DNA from: Rhabditophanes sp. KR3021
Lineage: Eukaryota > Nematoda > Chromadorea > Rhabditida > Alloionematidae
Direction: 5' to 3'
DNA length: 64,000 nt
Assembly: GCA_963281155.1 (NCBI GenBank)
Contig: CAUJLY010000006.1
Span: forward strand, 5,704,001 to 5,768,000
The translations under genes and the position numbers were made by a program. Shown piece after piece: positions 34,907-49,547 of the stretch (within the stretch, counting starts at the first letter, position 1; every line of letters starts with the position of its first letter). The notes under the pieces were generated by a model. That model had not been told where the DNA came from. It did not search any database and was given only the letters and a program-made list of their open reading frames with translations.

Positions 34907-37620
34907 AATTAGATTAACAAATATAATCCAAAAAAATAGACCTAAGAAATATATCTACCTTCAAATGTAGAAGATGATATCAGGAATCAAAAATGAACAA
35001 TTATATTTGATCACAAAAAGCTTCTTAAAACAAAAAATTATATGATTGTTAAAGATAACAGTCCAGGATAGCAGTTATTTTGTGTTCATAGCAATTAATT
35101 TTTATTTGATATATTATTTAGACGTATTCAAGAATTTCATGATAAGCAGTTGATGTCAAAATGTACCAGGTTTAATTTTACTGATATATTAGGTCTGTGT
35201 ATTCATGATCAAACAATATCAAGAGATCATAAGCGGATGGTTGAACAAATAATAGAAAATTACTTTTATATGCTAGTTGTTGTCTATTTTTTACAAACAT
35301 CAATATTAATAAAGTCAAATTACCTAATTTTGGATGTACTTTTCATGCACAATTGATTTTGAAATAAAATGTGATTGAATTCGATAGAACATTATTATAT
35401 ACATATACAAATCATGCTTTTCCTATATTTGGTTAGTAACAAATGCAAATATTTTATTTAAATTTAATAAATATGTTCGTGTTCATTTTACAACAAAGAA
35501 AAGAATATTTATCTCATTATGTCATACTTATAAAATCGTTTGTATCTGAATAAATACATAGATGTGTGTTAATTTAAAAAATGTTTATTAATACTATTTT
35601 AAAGATGATCAGTTATCTTTCTATACATACACAAAAACATTTTGGTTTTCTTATAAACTTCTATTGATATCACATAATCAGCAGTTCTGAAAAGTTAAGC
35701 CATATTTATATGAAGTATCACCTCTACATTACGACAATAAATATTTATAAAAATATAAAAAATATTGCGAATAAACTGTGAGCGGATTTAATGATAGGCT
35801 AAAATAATACTTACGTTTGATCATATAAATGCGTACTAGGTTGTTGCAAATTCTAACACTAATATAGAAATAAATATTGCCACAATTGTTAATCTGTTAC
35901 GATCATTACTATAACACCACTTTATTATCGAGGAACAAATACTCTTTCCTTTTATGATATTGTAAAAGAGTATATATATACGTAATTTGTATTCCTCCTG
36001 ACTCCATAGATTAAAAAGAAATCGCCTCTTTACATATTTTTGTATATAGTATATCAAATTTAGTTATGGATGGTGATGGAATTGTATAAATAAAAATGAC
36101 GTTAAATTATTATTAATTTACATAATACCTTAACATCAAAAATTTATTTAAATCCATATAAATATATTACTACCTTTGTCAAAACAGTTGAGTATTTTTC
36201 TTCTATCAAAAATATGTTATAATCAAAAAAGTTTAACATTTGTATTCACTGATATTTAATTGTTTCAAACAGTTTTTCATTCTACTCAATCTTTAATGTT
36301 TTATTCCATCATTTAAAAAATAAATACAAATCAAACAAAGGCAAATAAATTTTATTTAAATGCAACAATTTTGGTGATGTCGGAATCAATTTAGCTTACG
36401 ACTTGTGACATCTTATATTATATATTTATACATCAAACATTTTTGTTCAAAAAGCCATTTTTTCTCACACATTTAGTTTTATTTTTATTTAACATTTTCG
36501 ATGCGTAAAACATATCTTCTTCCAATTTCATAAGGCTACATAGTATTCCTAATGCTGATTACTGATAAAATACCCTTTTTTAAATATTTGTTTCAAAATG
36601 ATGTTTTCTTTTTATGTCTTGTTTATAATGAAATTTGTGTGACACAGGGCATTACAAAATATTATTGCATTTTATGATTGTCATTGGAACAGATTGCAAT
36701 ATACAAATTCATTCTTCTAACTTTTCCAATAAGTCTGGTTTGTACATAATTATTAGGATACACTTTAATGTAATCTTATGACTACAAATTACTCGTAATT
36801 TAATAACTTAAGATGCTTTTCAAATCATTTGAACTTGTCTGTATTTTCTCTAACAATTAAATGACAGTTATGATATTTGTTTATGATGCCGCAATTTAGA
36901 GCCTGTCAATTAAAGTAACAAATCAAAATATTTGTGTTTGCATTAATTGTTTAAACTAACACTCCTTTTATAATCTTTGTATCATAAATGCCAGCCTTTG
37001 AAAAAGATCCCAGATACGTTTAAAGCGATCAGTCTCTGTTTGTACAAAAAACATTGTTATTTGTTTTCAAAATACGATGATTTTATAAATTAAACACAAC
37101 AAAATCATCATATTCTTTAAACTTCTTCATACTTTAGGATCAATATGCACATTTTTTTACAAAACTACTATCTAAAATACATCACTACAGATAATGCCAA
37201 GAACCTTAAGAACAAAATCTATTTGTTATCATTTATTTATAGAAACATCCTTAGTTGTAAATATTAGCTGTAAAATATAATTGTAAAATTTATATGTAAA
37301 TTGAATTGCATTTTCGGTACATTTTTGAATTTTAGTGTCATAATAATGTATTTTTGGTGTAGCAATATTAGCTTTTTATCACCTCATTAAATATACTAAT
37401 TTTAAATTGAAATTTTTACCTTCTTTTGATTATATAACTAGTTTATCAGTTTTTCAATATGAATAAATATGATTGCTAAGACTCGGAGAAGGCAAAATCG
37501 GTTCATTTAGATAGATGTAATGTTGCAATTGTCGCATCATCATATCTAGAATGTTTGTCATAAAGCTCTATTTTTTATTCATCACACACATTTCACACGT
37601 TATTTATAAGTTATTCCCTT
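34907..37620. other. 2.7-kb intergenic region, no gene seen
   Basis: AT-rich. An open segment at about 35122-35356 follows a TTTAG acceptor and starts hydrophilic, but it has no domain and no second exon, so it was not called. Other short open stretches look random. Confidence 0.4.
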
Positions 37621-37624
37621 TTAG
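37621..37624 (+). promoter_or_regulatory. probable trans-splice acceptor of the LIM gene
   Basis: TTCCCTTTTTAG, a strong pyrimidine-rich acceptor, lies 47 nt upstream of the LIM protein ATG with no upstream exon seen. Confidence 0.4.
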
Positions 37625-37671
37625 ACGTCTCAACATAACTTAAGGATTCACAGAATATTATACTCATCAAC

Positions 37672-37968
37672 ATGGTTAACTGTCCCGCTTGCAATAAACC
37701 CGTTTATTTCGCTGAGCGCATTTGCAGCTTGGGAAAGGATTGGCATAGACCATGTCTTCGTTGCTGCAACGAACATTGTAATAAAGTGTTGACAGCTGGA
37801 GCACACTTGGAAGTAAGTTTTATAAATAATTTATGCAATAAATAAATACGTTTTTAGCACAAAGGGAGTCCGTACTGCACCCGTTGTTATGGAGCTTTGT
37901 TTGGACCTAAGGGATTTCGCTTAGGCTCCAACATCGAATCTCATGTTTTCCTTAATGGCACAACATAA
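37672..37968 (+). CDS. cysteine-rich intestinal protein (CRIP)-type single LIM protein
   Basis: Two exons (37672-37812, 37858-37968) give 83 residues, matching the CRIP1 size. One LIM domain is present: [13 protein letters not shown], then [19 protein letters not shown], and [21 protein letters not shown] across the exon junction. This supplies the two zinc sites. The C-terminus ends in a short SHVF-type tail as in CRIP1. LIM modules bind proteins rather than DNA. CRIP proteins are small, abundant in epithelia and associated with zinc and cytoskeletal regulation. The precise role in this organism is not given by sequence. The second half of the first zinc site reads CCNEHC, slightly different from the usual CEKC spacing. 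Confidence 0.93.
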
Positions 37969-38445
37969 AAATCGAATTCAAGTGGGATTTTGTATGTCAA
38001 CTATGAACTAAGGTCTAACGTAATCAAAAATACTATTTTTTATATAATTTACAATTAATGTAAAAATCTTTACTCGCTAATCCCATTTTGATATTTTACA
38101 AAAGTATTCTATTTTGCTATTAAATAAAGTTTGTGTATTTTGGTAAATATAACTTTTCCTTTGGAACAAAAATTGCGTCTTTTGTTATTTTAATAGATAT
38201 TTGTGTATATTATTGTTATTGATATTTCAAACAAGATATTAAACAATTTTATATAAACGTATCAAAGGTTGAATTAAAGCAATTATTCAGATATTACAAT
38301 TAAACGATTTAATAAGGGACAAAAATAAATACTATAGAAGGTTGATACATTGAATTGCTTATTTACAATTGCTTCTAATATTCGAAAAGATAGACGGATA
38401 TAAATATTTATATAATTATTGTTATTACAATTACTAGCAGCATAA
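37969..38445. other. convergent intergenic region, no gene seen
   Basis: About 480 nt between the ends of the LIM gene and the Slit gene, probably 3' UTRs. An ATTAAA-like signal occurs near 38118. Confidence 0.4.
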
Positions 38446-41400
38446 TTATCTTCGATCAGAACTTTCATATCTTTCATTTTTGTTGTTATTTATGATAGCC
38501 CCAACAAAAGTTTCTACCGGATTTTGACAATTAGCGACACATTGGCACTTGCGAATAATGTTAACAATTGCGAATTTGGATTTTCCATTTTTGCAATGCA
38601 TCTTAACACGGCGTTTACGACTTTTCACTCCGGTACAGCAACCTCCTTTTGATTCTGATGCTGACCCACAGAAACCTAAGCATTTGCCATTTTTTATTTG
38701 TTCAACAGATTTACATTCGTCTTCGAAGTGATACTCCCTGAACTTTTCCTTTATGCATTGAACTTCCCTAGTTTCGCAATTCTCACCACTGTAACCCATT
38801 TTGCAATCACATGAAAAGCCCGAAGTAGAGGTTTTGTTCAATAAACAATTACCATTTCCACAATCAGTAAATTTACATACATCAACAAATGCATTGCATC
38901 CTTCTTTGACCAAATGTTTGTCCAACGCATCTTCATCAAGATCAGTGAAGTATCCATTGATATGAACATCTGAAATACACCCCTTAAAGCTATTTGCTTT
39001 ATTCAGATGGTATTTCTTAATAGCTTTCTGAGCAACAGTTTGATCCATTCCTCCAAGATAAAACATCTGTTTAGATTCAACAACAAACTTATCCTTAACT
39101 CCAGAATTTGTTAATCTTTGGGGTTTTTGGCCGTCAATTTGTAATTGCAATTGGTTTCCAGTAATAAAAACTGTTATAGTATGAGATTCACCGTCACTGA
39201 CGGTCGAATAACTGTACATGTGAGAAGCAGGATAATTTCCTACGTAAAAACCGACTTTTAATCTACCGTCAAATATTTCTAATGAGAAATATGAATTATC
39301 CCCATAATAAGCAATTATGCCATTCTTTTCTCTGGTGTTTATAGTTAGTGTCAAATTTGCTTTACCTGCAGCATCCCATTGTTCTAAAGCTAAGTATGAA
39401 TTATATTCGCTGAATGAGATTGATTTAAGTTGTTCGCAACGTTCCCCACGATAACCATAATAGCAACGACATTCAAAATCGTCTCCATCTTCGGTCGAAT
39501 GACAATATCCCTATAAATTTATTGAGGGTATTAAAAAGAGAAAAGATACTCACGTTAACACAGCTATCGGCATGACATTGGGCAGAATCTTTATATAAGT
39601 AGTTGATAGCTGGTTCAAGTTCACAGAATTTTCCCGAAAATCCTTTTTCACATCTACATGTGTACTCATTTACTCCATCAACGCAAACAGAATTGTTTTT
39701 GCATTTATTTTCTTTACAATCGTTAATATTGGTCATACAGTTAACTCCATTGAAGCCTAATTGGCAATTGCAAGTATAGTTAGAATCACCATTCTTGACA
39801 CATTTCGCTCCATTTTCACATGGGTTTAGTTTAACTGTGCAATATTCTAATTTCTCCTCACAAAATTTCCCAGCAAACATATGAGGGCAAATACAACGAT
39901 AATTGTTGGTTTCATCTAAACATTGAGCTCCATTTTGGCATTTATTGTTAATGCAATCATCTAAGTTTTCTTCACATCTTTCACCCTTGAATCCCTTTTG
40001 ACAGGCACATTTAAATCTGCCTTGCTGGATAACTGAGCAAGTCGCATTATTATGACAGGGACTACCATAACAAGCATCAATTAGTAGCTCGCATGATTTT
40101 CCATGATATCCTAAAGGACATTCACATTCATAGCTTCCATAATTGTCTCTTTTGCACGTACCACTATTTTTGCAAGGATTGTGGAGACAGAAGTCACATT
40201 TAGCTAATATGTCCAGTGGTGGAGGTACATCACATTTCATATTATGGTGATTGGCAGTCAACAGCAGTTTGTTTCTAAAAGCAGCAGGTTCCTCACACTT
40301 AGCAATACCAGGTTCTACAAATTTAGCCTTAATCCATTTAGAAAACCAAGTCATTTCACAGTCACAATACAGTTGGTTATTTCCCAAAGCAATATGTGAA
40401 ATATTAGTTAGATGAGAGAATGCAGTTTCAGGTAATTTCGAGAGATTGTTCGCATGCAAGGACAAAATACGTAAGTTATGTAAACCATAAAATGCATCTG
40501 TTTCTAGGCAGGCAAGTTTGTTATAACTTAAAATTAAAGTTGAAAGTTTTGAACACTTTTGGAAACTCTTTGAAGGAATATTAGACAAATTATTATTGCT
40601 CAAGTCAAGTTTTACTAAGCTTGTCAATTTAAGTAATTCGTCAACTGGAACTTTTGTTAAAATATTATTATCAAAGAATAGTTCAGTTGTATCTGTTGGG
40701 ATACCAATAGGGAATTTTTTAAATTGTTTCCCAGAACATCTTACGACTGTCCCTTGACAATCACACCCAATCGGGCAATAATTTCCACTATCAATGCAAA
40801 CATTTTCTCCATCCTCGCTGCAAATTAATTCATGTGAAGACATCGATGAAACTCCCCTTGATCGTAAATTTGACGGCGTGAAACATTTGGCTCCTGTTTG
40901 TTTTTCTAGTTTGTGTGTGAGATTGAGATTCAGTTCTTTGACAAAATTGGTCAAATGGCAGTTGCAATTAAATTCGTTATTGTTAAGATCAAGATGCTTC
41001 AAATTATTTAAACTTGAGAAAGCATTTTCCATTATAGTCGAAATTTTGTTGTTAGCAAGTGACAAATGCTTAATGTTGGTTAATTTTGAGAAAGTTCCAA
41101 AAGAAATACATTGGAGCATATTATCATTTAGTAAAAGAGTTTGAATTCTAGTAGCTCTATTGCCAAAAATGGCAGTATTGAAATGAGATAAGTGATTCCC
41201 ATTCATGTTAACGTCAGTCAAGAAAGGTAAGTCAAGAACACCTTCTTCCATACCCGATAAATGATTCTTACTAATGTCTAATTTGACTAAACGAATAAGT
41301 TTTGTAACTTTTACAGCCTCAATATTTTTTAAATTATTGTTTGACAAATCCAAAACAGTAACGAATGTTGGAATATTTTCAGGAATAACGTTTAGTCCTC

Positions 41401-44400
41401 TATCGCTGCAATCGACAACTGTACCTTCGCAAAAACATTCAAGGGGGCACTCAAAATCAACTTTACACTGATCTGCATATTGCGTAACATAAAATTCAGA
41501 TCCCTTACACTTAAATTTACTAGGCTGCAGACTGCTTAATCTTTTCCTTGCCACTGATTTAGGCCCTTCACATCTGGCACCACTTGTTTCTATGGCTTCA
41601 TTTGATAAGCGAGCGGCAAGCCATTCAAGATTACAGTCACATATTAGTGGATTTTTGGCTAGGTGGAAAGTTTGTAAATTTGTCAAGGATTGGAATGTGC
41701 GATTTGAAATACTTTGAATTTGATTGTCGTATAAAGAAAGTAAATTTAAATTTGTTAAATCATCAAATGTTTCACTATGTAAACACCGTAGTCTATTTGA
41801 ATTTAATAAAAGCAGTTGTAGACTTATTAATCCTTTAAATGCACTTTGTGGTATTTCCGTTAGATTATTTCCATATAAAACAAGAGTGTTTAACGATTTA
41901 AGGCCTTCGAAGGCATTTGAAGCAATATCCACGATATTATTCTTGCTCAAGTCTAATCTCTTGAGTTTGTTCAAATTTGTAAAAGCTTTTGCTGGAACAT
42001 ACGCAATATGATTTTGCTCTAATCTTAATTCAGTCGTTGTTTCAGGTAAGTTATTCGGAATGTGTTTTAAACCTCTGTCTCGACAATCAACTGTCGTATC
42101 AGTGCATGTACAAACACTCGGGCAAACGGCAGCCTCTCTGCATGAACTAGCAGCTCTTTTTTCGATCCCAGAACATTTCATAGTGTCTTCATTGACATTT
42201 AAAATACTTCTACCTTGCAATAACAAAGGTTTGTGACATTTTGCACTACCTAATTGACTAGGTGACAATGATTTTTTCATCCATTTAAGTCGACAATCGC
42301 AATGCCATGGATTATCACCTAATCTTAGGGTTCTTAATTTATTTACAAAATCAAGTTCACCCAGCGTGTTAATGCTGTTTCCATTAATTGTGAGAATTTC
42401 GAGGTTTTTCCATTGTGCAATGGCTTTATTATCCAGGCATGTAAGTTGATTGCGATCTAATTGGAGATTACGCATCGCAGTAGGTCCAACAAGTTGATCA
42501 TCTGTCAGAATCGACAGAACATTTTCACTAAGGTCTCTAAAATGCATTCATAGTTCTTAATTTATTCTATCATCATTATTTATTTTTTACTATGCTTATG
42601 CATACTTTTTAATATTAAAAACAGTCACTGAACCGTATCTACCAAGGCATAAAAGAGCAACTCATAATTAAGATACTCTTAAACTTTTGTAATCGGTTGC
42701 GCAAAGCACAATATGTGCTCAAGAATTTAAGTACACTCAATTAAAGTTACTAACAATCTCGAGACTTTTAAACAATGAGCATATTTCCCAATTTAATTTA
42801 CATGCTCTTTTAATATGTGAAACAAATTATACGCACTTATATCAACTTAATAAAGTATTCAAATAAATGAAGGCAAATATATTCCAAACTTTTAAAAGAC
42901 TACATTATTTTTGTCTTCGCGGAATACAAAGGACAGATTATTAATTAGATTGTTGTATAAAAGTATTATATATCTGTCCATGTCAAAGTTATAAACCATG
43001 AAAAAGTCAATTAATTTTGAATACAATCTTCAATTGGCATCTAATAGCCGTAAAGTTAAAGTGATCGTAATAAATCGTTGGCGGTTGTGATTAGTTGCAT
43101 TTTTTGGCAATTTAATTAATTGATCAAAGTTAAAATGTTTTGGAAACTATCTTAAAATGCCTTTTGTCATTATATTTCATTCGTTAAATTAATTGTACTC
43201 AACAATAGTTTAATACATTAAAGGTTTGAAATCATTAATAACACTCAATGTGAAGGTTAGATATTGGAAGAAGTTTGCGTTAAAGGAATATTGTTTTGAG
43301 ATTATTGCTTAGTCATTTATTTTAGACATGGGAATTTTGTATTTTAAAATTAGTAGGAAACAACTATGTAATGACCATTATGCAAAACATATGTCAAAAG
43401 TAACACTTTCATTTCGGAAACGATTTCGATAAACAGCTGTTTTATGATGCGATACGAAGAACGCTTAAGTGAGTGATACGCTTTTTATAATTTTACAGGA
43501 TAATTAACAGCATTTGAAAACTATTAAATCAACGTTTCCAAAATATTGAATATACATGTTTAATGTTTATTTTAAATGATATCAGAAGATGGGAAAAAAT
43601 GAAATGTCAGAGATAAAATGCGTTCTTAATTGGTTTTTAATTAGGTAATAATAATGCCAAACATTTATTTACATATGTACGTTAAATTCCAGTGTTAAGT
43701 TGCAATTTTAATATCTACCATTTCTAACTTGAGGAAGTGATAATAAGACTTATAAGTTGCTCTGATTTATCGCAATGTCGAAGAACTTTTTGATAAGCAT
43801 TCCTTTTTTATTGGATTGAGATATCTTGTTAGAATAGGCTAGTTATCAAATGAATGAGTCATTAAATCAAATTGATGCATGACCATTAATTGTTTCTATT
43901 AAATTCACCTCAATAAGGTTCAAGACTTTAAAGAAGACACTTTTGAATGACAATTTCCCACTTTTCATTGTAAATGCCGAAAAGGGTAGTTCATACCATT
44001 TACACTATCTACTTAAATAATTTCTTATTGTTATTAAACATCATAAAAGTTCAGCAATTAAACAATCGCGGTCATCCATGCAAAAGTATCTCACAAATCA
44101 TATTATAAACTAAGTGCATACGCAGCCAAAGAAAAAACATGATTGGAGGGAAATAAAAAAGACAAGGTGATTCTAAGTGAATACTATCCCACTACATCTA
44201 AATTGCCATACAAAAGACTTTTTGCGACGATGTGGTTTCATCTACAAACACAATAATTTACAATATGAGAGTAAGAAGAAGAACAATATTGCGAAAGTTA
44301 TAAAACTACTTCGACATAACTTTGTTCATGTCAACACTTTGTGCATTTATTATAATGTTGCCGCAAAAGTAATGAAGTTGTTTGGGGGTAATAAAATGTG

Positions 44401-45366
44401 AAAAGGAGGCTTTAAAAGATTCGAATGACGGTGATTAACAATGGTTTTGCGGTTAAATGCTTTAACGATATTTTCTTATTATTTAGACACAATTTTAAGA
44501 AATAAAGGTAATAAATTTTTAAGAATCATGAATATTGGTAAAAATCTATTGACATTTAAAAGCTAAAAGTTTTTACTATACAACTTTAAACTAAAAGCAT
44601 AAATTAGAATACACGTAACTCAATAAACACATTAAAAATGCAATCAAATTAAGCTAATTTTTGTTAATTTTACTCATGACATTAAATCAAGAATTAAAAC
44701 TTACAGTCTATGAATTTTTGTATTAAATTTAAACAAAAAGTCCGGGATAGTCCTCAGTCTATTTCTGTTGATTCTTCTGAAAACATCAAAAGTAATTAAT
44801 AAAAGTTTAAATAAAATTATGTTAATGATTAATGTTATTATTCTAGGATCCCTGATTATTGCTAAACAAAACTAAATTTAATTTAAAGATAAACTTACAG
44901 ACGTTCAAGACTGGTTAAATTGTCAAAGGAATGCGTATCAATGAGTTGAATTTCATTGTCCATCAAATGCCTAGAATGTAAAGTGTAAAAATAATGCATT
45001 ATATATCTTTTGTTTTTAATAAGACAAAGGTGTCCAATGTTGATTGTGATTAATTACTTTATATCAGCCAACTTACAATATTTTTACGTTTTTGAGACCA
45101 GCTAAATCAGTGGCTTGGATTTTGGTAATTTTATTTTCTTGTAGATCTCTAAACATGATATGAGACATTAGAGATAATATAGGAAGTTGGAAATATTACA
45201 AAACTTACAATCTCACAGTTTTCAGAGGAATGTTTCTAGGAATAGAAGTCAAACTTTGTCCAACACAAGATACGACATCTTGATAACAAGTACATGAATC
45301 TGGGCATATATTTTGTGCATTAATGCTTAGACACACCAACAAAAAAGTTGTAAATAATAAGCGCAT
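38446..45366 (-). CDS. slt-1: Slit axon-guidance protein
   Basis: Five exons (45209-45366, 45077-45148, 44899-44970, 39554-42536, 38446-39510) give about 1449 residues. Residues 1-18 are a signal peptide. Four leucine-rich-repeat blocks follow, each with cysteine caps (for example [19 protein letters not shown] and [16 protein letters not shown]). Six EGF repeats come next (from [12 protein letters not shown]), then a laminin-G domain, a seventh EGF (CGNGNCLL), and a C-terminal cystine knot ending RKCQCVANC. This is the full Slit order. Known role: secreted repellent that binds Robo receptors through LRR block 2 to steer axons and cells. Exons 2 and 3 are exactly 72 nt, each one LRR unit, whereas the next exon is 2,983 nt. 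Intron 3 is 2,362 nt, the largest in the window. Confidence 0.97.
42537..44898 (-). other. large third intron of Slit
   Basis: 2.4 kb of AT-rich sequence inside Slit, about fifty times the usual intron size here. No nested gene was recognised. An open stretch at 44177-44401 on the other strand has no support. The size suggests regulatory content, which is inference. Confidence 0.5.
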
Positions 45367-48300
45367 GATGGGCGCTATCAGCAATTATTACAAGTAATGG
45401 TAATTTATTTCTAAAAGAATGTTATTAATCATGAAAATTGCAATATTTTATTATAATAATAAATTAGATACTTTGCTAATAGTAGGATATGTGTACACAA
45501 CCTAAACAAACATTATTAAATAACTTTAAGACAATTGAAACTTGGCTAAAAATAATAAAGTAAATCCATTAATTTAAGTTTAATTTATTACTCTCATTAG
45601 CTAGACCACCACCATAATGAAATTTGAAATATTTTTTGATTTTCATTAAGATCAAAATGATGTTAAGTAAGAAAAGGTAACACGAGTGATTGACAAGATG
45701 GCATTAATTTAATAGTTGCTTATCACTTTGCAAGGAGTATACCGCTAATGACACTTAATGTATTATTTGCTATAATTTTATTCCATTGATAAGGTAAGTG
45801 TGAATAAATTAACAAGTATTCTAAAATATTATTTAAAAATCATTCATAGGGCATATAGTAAAATGATGGCATACTATATTAACAATATAAATAATGGTAT
45901 AAATAATTGGCAACAACTAGCAAAATGCTCTGGCTACTATTATCAAACTATTAACAAACTATTAATATCCGTATGCGTATATCTTTTATTTCTGCACACA
46001 TCAAAAGTTTCTTAATTGGGACCACGCCTTTTAACAAATACATTTACACCATGACAAAGATATAGTGCAATTTTGTACAAAAGAAACATTATTGCATTCA
46101 AAATTAATAGCGAACACCGATGTATCATGATAAAAAGACAAAAGATTGATGAGATTTAGTATATAACATCAAAGAGTCTCAAAACGTGTGATTTTAACAA
46201 ATGCTTCCCTGTATATTCAAAGATAATTATGTTGTTAGGGTATATCTGACAATATAATCAACAATTGTAACAGATTTACAAACTGATGGACATGTAACCT
46301 ATCCTTTTCATTTAGGCCGCAGATATGCATCTATGTACATCTATATACATGTGTTTTAGGGTTGACCAATCTAAACAATAACATGCTAAAGTGAGGTGTT
46401 TGTAATAACAAAATCAATTGTGTTTGACATTGTATCAAGACATTTCTTCTAAATACATTTAATTTAAAGATATGATGTGATAATAAATTAGCTGGAAGGA
46501 ATATTTTAAAATAATCAAATTAAATTTTTACATATGGTTAATGGCGGAACATGAAAAGGAAATAAACATTAACCTTTACTTGGTCCCTGTAATCTGAAAA
46601 TAAGTACACATATAATATTTTTAATTCATAAGTACATAAAAAATGATATGGAGAACGGCAGTCATATAACTTAAATCAGAATCTAACAACAACATCTAAT
46701 CCGAATAATTTAAAAAGATCATTTTATTGATATCATCTAGAGACAGTTGTTAGACATTGATGCCCGTGCTAACCGCATTCCACTTGAACTGAATAAAAAA
46801 GATAAAAATATTTTTGAGTATTTTTAAATAATTTTAAACAATTTTCTTGAATTTGAATGCAAATGAATTTATTTACATTTAACAGAAAAATAGATGGAGT
46901 CAAACTTTTAAACAAAAAAGTAATGATAGCCTCATGTGTGTGGTCGTATGGAAAAGATATCAGAGGCATCATCTATTATAAGTAGTGATAAATATACACT
47001 TTGGCGACTTTCAACCTTATTTTTAATGCTAACAAGTTGGATTTGCTTCTAGCTTTTGCATTTGAACCTAATAAAGGCAACTCTTTTATTTGATTCCCAT
47101 TAACAAAAATATTTTTGAGTGAGTCTTTGAAAGAGTGTCTTCAAAATTTTTGCATGCATAAAACGTTGAGTACAAAGTTATGTTAGTGCAAATTGGTAAT
47201 TTCAGTTAAGATTGTTGAACAAAAAAAGATAAATAATTTGTTGGGACTCGAGGTTAGATAGTTATTTCTTTTTGGGATGTTAATACACAAAAGAAAGACT
47301 CTACATAATAATGATTTGTTGGATTTTATCAAAGCAAATTTTTGATAATCACTTTTTATGACACACTCAAATAGATATATCACTTTGTTTTGGACACTTT
47401 TTGTTGTTTTGGCATCATTCAAACAAAGAACCATTTGCTTTAAGTGACATTTCTCATTATTCGTTGATTTGAAGCTTTCTCTCCTATTTGATATCAATGT
47501 TTACACAAATTTGGGTGCATCACTTTTACATATGGTTTCTTTGTGGACTAGTATTATAATGCATCTTAGTAGTTAAAGAAATGCATCTTTTGAGTTTAAA
47601 AAATTTACTTTATTACTTAAACAACTTAATCTTATTATGCGAAGAGATTAACATTATTATCGGTCGGTTGTTTACATAATAATAAACAAAGATACATAGT
47701 TTTTGCCTCGAATTCATGAAATATTATACATCCAGCAATAGAAGCATTTTCAAATCACTTTTTTATTTGATTATGTAAAGTTATATGTGGATCTTAACCG
47801 CCTAAACAAAGTACAAATAGAATGGACAAAAAATAGATAATATACATCACATAAATAAAAAAGGAATCCCATTGACAACATAATTCTAGCATCATATTAC
47901 TGAGAGATATTTTACTTTTTTATCTAAACTATCAATGGTTCTTTTGATTTTATGAAGGAAACTGCTGATATGGAATAAATATATTGCAACTTATGTGTTA
48001 CTCTTCGAAAGCCTGATTTAAAATAAAAGTTCATTGAGTAGTTAACAAAACAATTAAAAAGAAGTATGAATTTGAGAAACAAGAAAGATTTTTCCTACTC
48101 ATTTTGCTATTTAATAAGTTAAAATGATCTCTTTCAATTTTAATCAAGTGATAAAAATTTGTTTTAATTTATTTTACTACAATACTAAAGACTCATATTT
48201 ACGAAATAGTTGTTTTGTTTCTTTTCATACAAGCTGCTTTTTTCCTCTTCATATGACAATTATTAGGTCCCTTTGGATGAGGCGTATGAATGATTAATAT

Positions 48301-48826
48301 TGGAAGCATATGTGGTTGTAAAGAAAGATGATGATGACCAGTTCACTTGAATTTACTCTCCATAACACCTCAAAATTTTGAATATATGAATGTGTGTATG
48401 TGTTTCTATGTTTACTCAAAACTTTTAACTTGAGAGTGTGTCTTATTTTTATAAGAAGATACAGTGATTTAAGGCTTTAGATTGATCAGTTAATATCTTT
48501 ATGTCACGTTAAAAATTTTATGATTGAGACATACTAAAGTTTTGATTGTTATATTGATATAATATAAAAATATTTGCTAATTTTTACTCTTTCGTTTTGT
48601 AAAACACGTAAAAAGTAAATAATTAACATACGCATATTTAAAGGAACTTTGTCTTGAATAGTTTCTAATTTGTATAATTTGTTTGCTAGTAAGTATAATA
48701 TGAATATTTTTTATAGTAATCCAAGATAATGCCAATACTATAAAACATTAGCAAGTAATTAGAACCACAAAAGTTTTTAATTGTATTTAAGCTGTGATTG
48801 TTTGGAAATCATTTATTTTGTTAACA
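45367..48826. other. 3.5-kb intergenic region upstream of Slit, no gene seen
   Basis: AT-rich, no supported coding sequence. Open stretches at 45800-46015, 46769-46972 and 47183-47497 lack domains, codon bias and splice-linked partners. Likely upstream control region of Slit by position. Confidence 0.4.
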
Positions 48827-49547
48827 ATGAATTATATCTCGAATAAATCTCCCGACTATTTTCATTTATTGAAGCGACCCCGAATATTGCCTGATTTTGC
48901 AGGCGCTGATGCTGGCTTGAATGCTGTATGGAAATGCAAGGTATTTTATTCATAACCTTCATCTATTTTACTTTTACTTATTATAATGGTTTACAATATT
49001 TGTATTTATTTTTTAGACAGTATATTGGACAATCAAAACAAATCTAATGCCCAGATTTGTTTCAAATGCTACAGCTAAAATTCACTATTCAAATTTTATA
49101 ATTGAAGGATCGTTCCCTACATTTAAGGCAACAATTCCTTTAGTATCCATTTGCTATGTTCAGGCCAATAGCGAAAAGAAAACATTGTCGATTCGTGGAA
49201 GATGGTTCAAATTTGAAATGAAAGGCATTGAAAATGTGGAAGAAACTCAGAACTGGATACGCCTATTAGTTTTAAGACAAAGAATACCTCATTGTATATT
49301 GGGTAAAAAATTTGATTGGATCAAAGATGAAGAACCAATTATTGAGGTAAATGAACACATACCTGAAATTTTATCCAAGAAAAAATTCAAAAGCAAATTC
49401 AAAAACGAACCAATTACTAATAATTCCACCACTGACTTAATCTCATTATACGACAATGTTTCATATGAAAAAGGACATAAGTTTTTATTCAAAAAAAAAT
49501 TACTTACGTGCTTTCCGATGCTTTCAAAATTTGTTATCTTTGATTGA
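48827..49547 (+). CDS. uncharacterised protein, possibly PH-like
   Basis: Two exons (48827-48940, 49017-49547) join in phase 0 to give 214 residues. There is no signal peptide or membrane segment. Residues about 40-125 are a string of beta-rich segments (VYWTIKTNLMP, AKIHYSNFIIEG, KATIPLVSICYV, KTLSIRGRWFKFEMKG) followed by an amphipathic helix ending EETQNWIRLLVL. This is reminiscent of a PH/PTB-like fold with its closing helix. The last about 80 residues are Lys-rich and low complexity. No family is recognised, and the PH-like idea rests only on the strand-helix pattern. Confidence 0.65.

Noticed and set aside
35122..35356. Open frame after a TTTAG acceptor upstream of the SEC14/GOLD gene
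   Set aside because: The first half looks protein-like, but no start codon context, second exon or family could be found.
40794..42011. Several plus-strand open frames inside Slit
   Set aside because: Antisense shadows of the long Slit exon.
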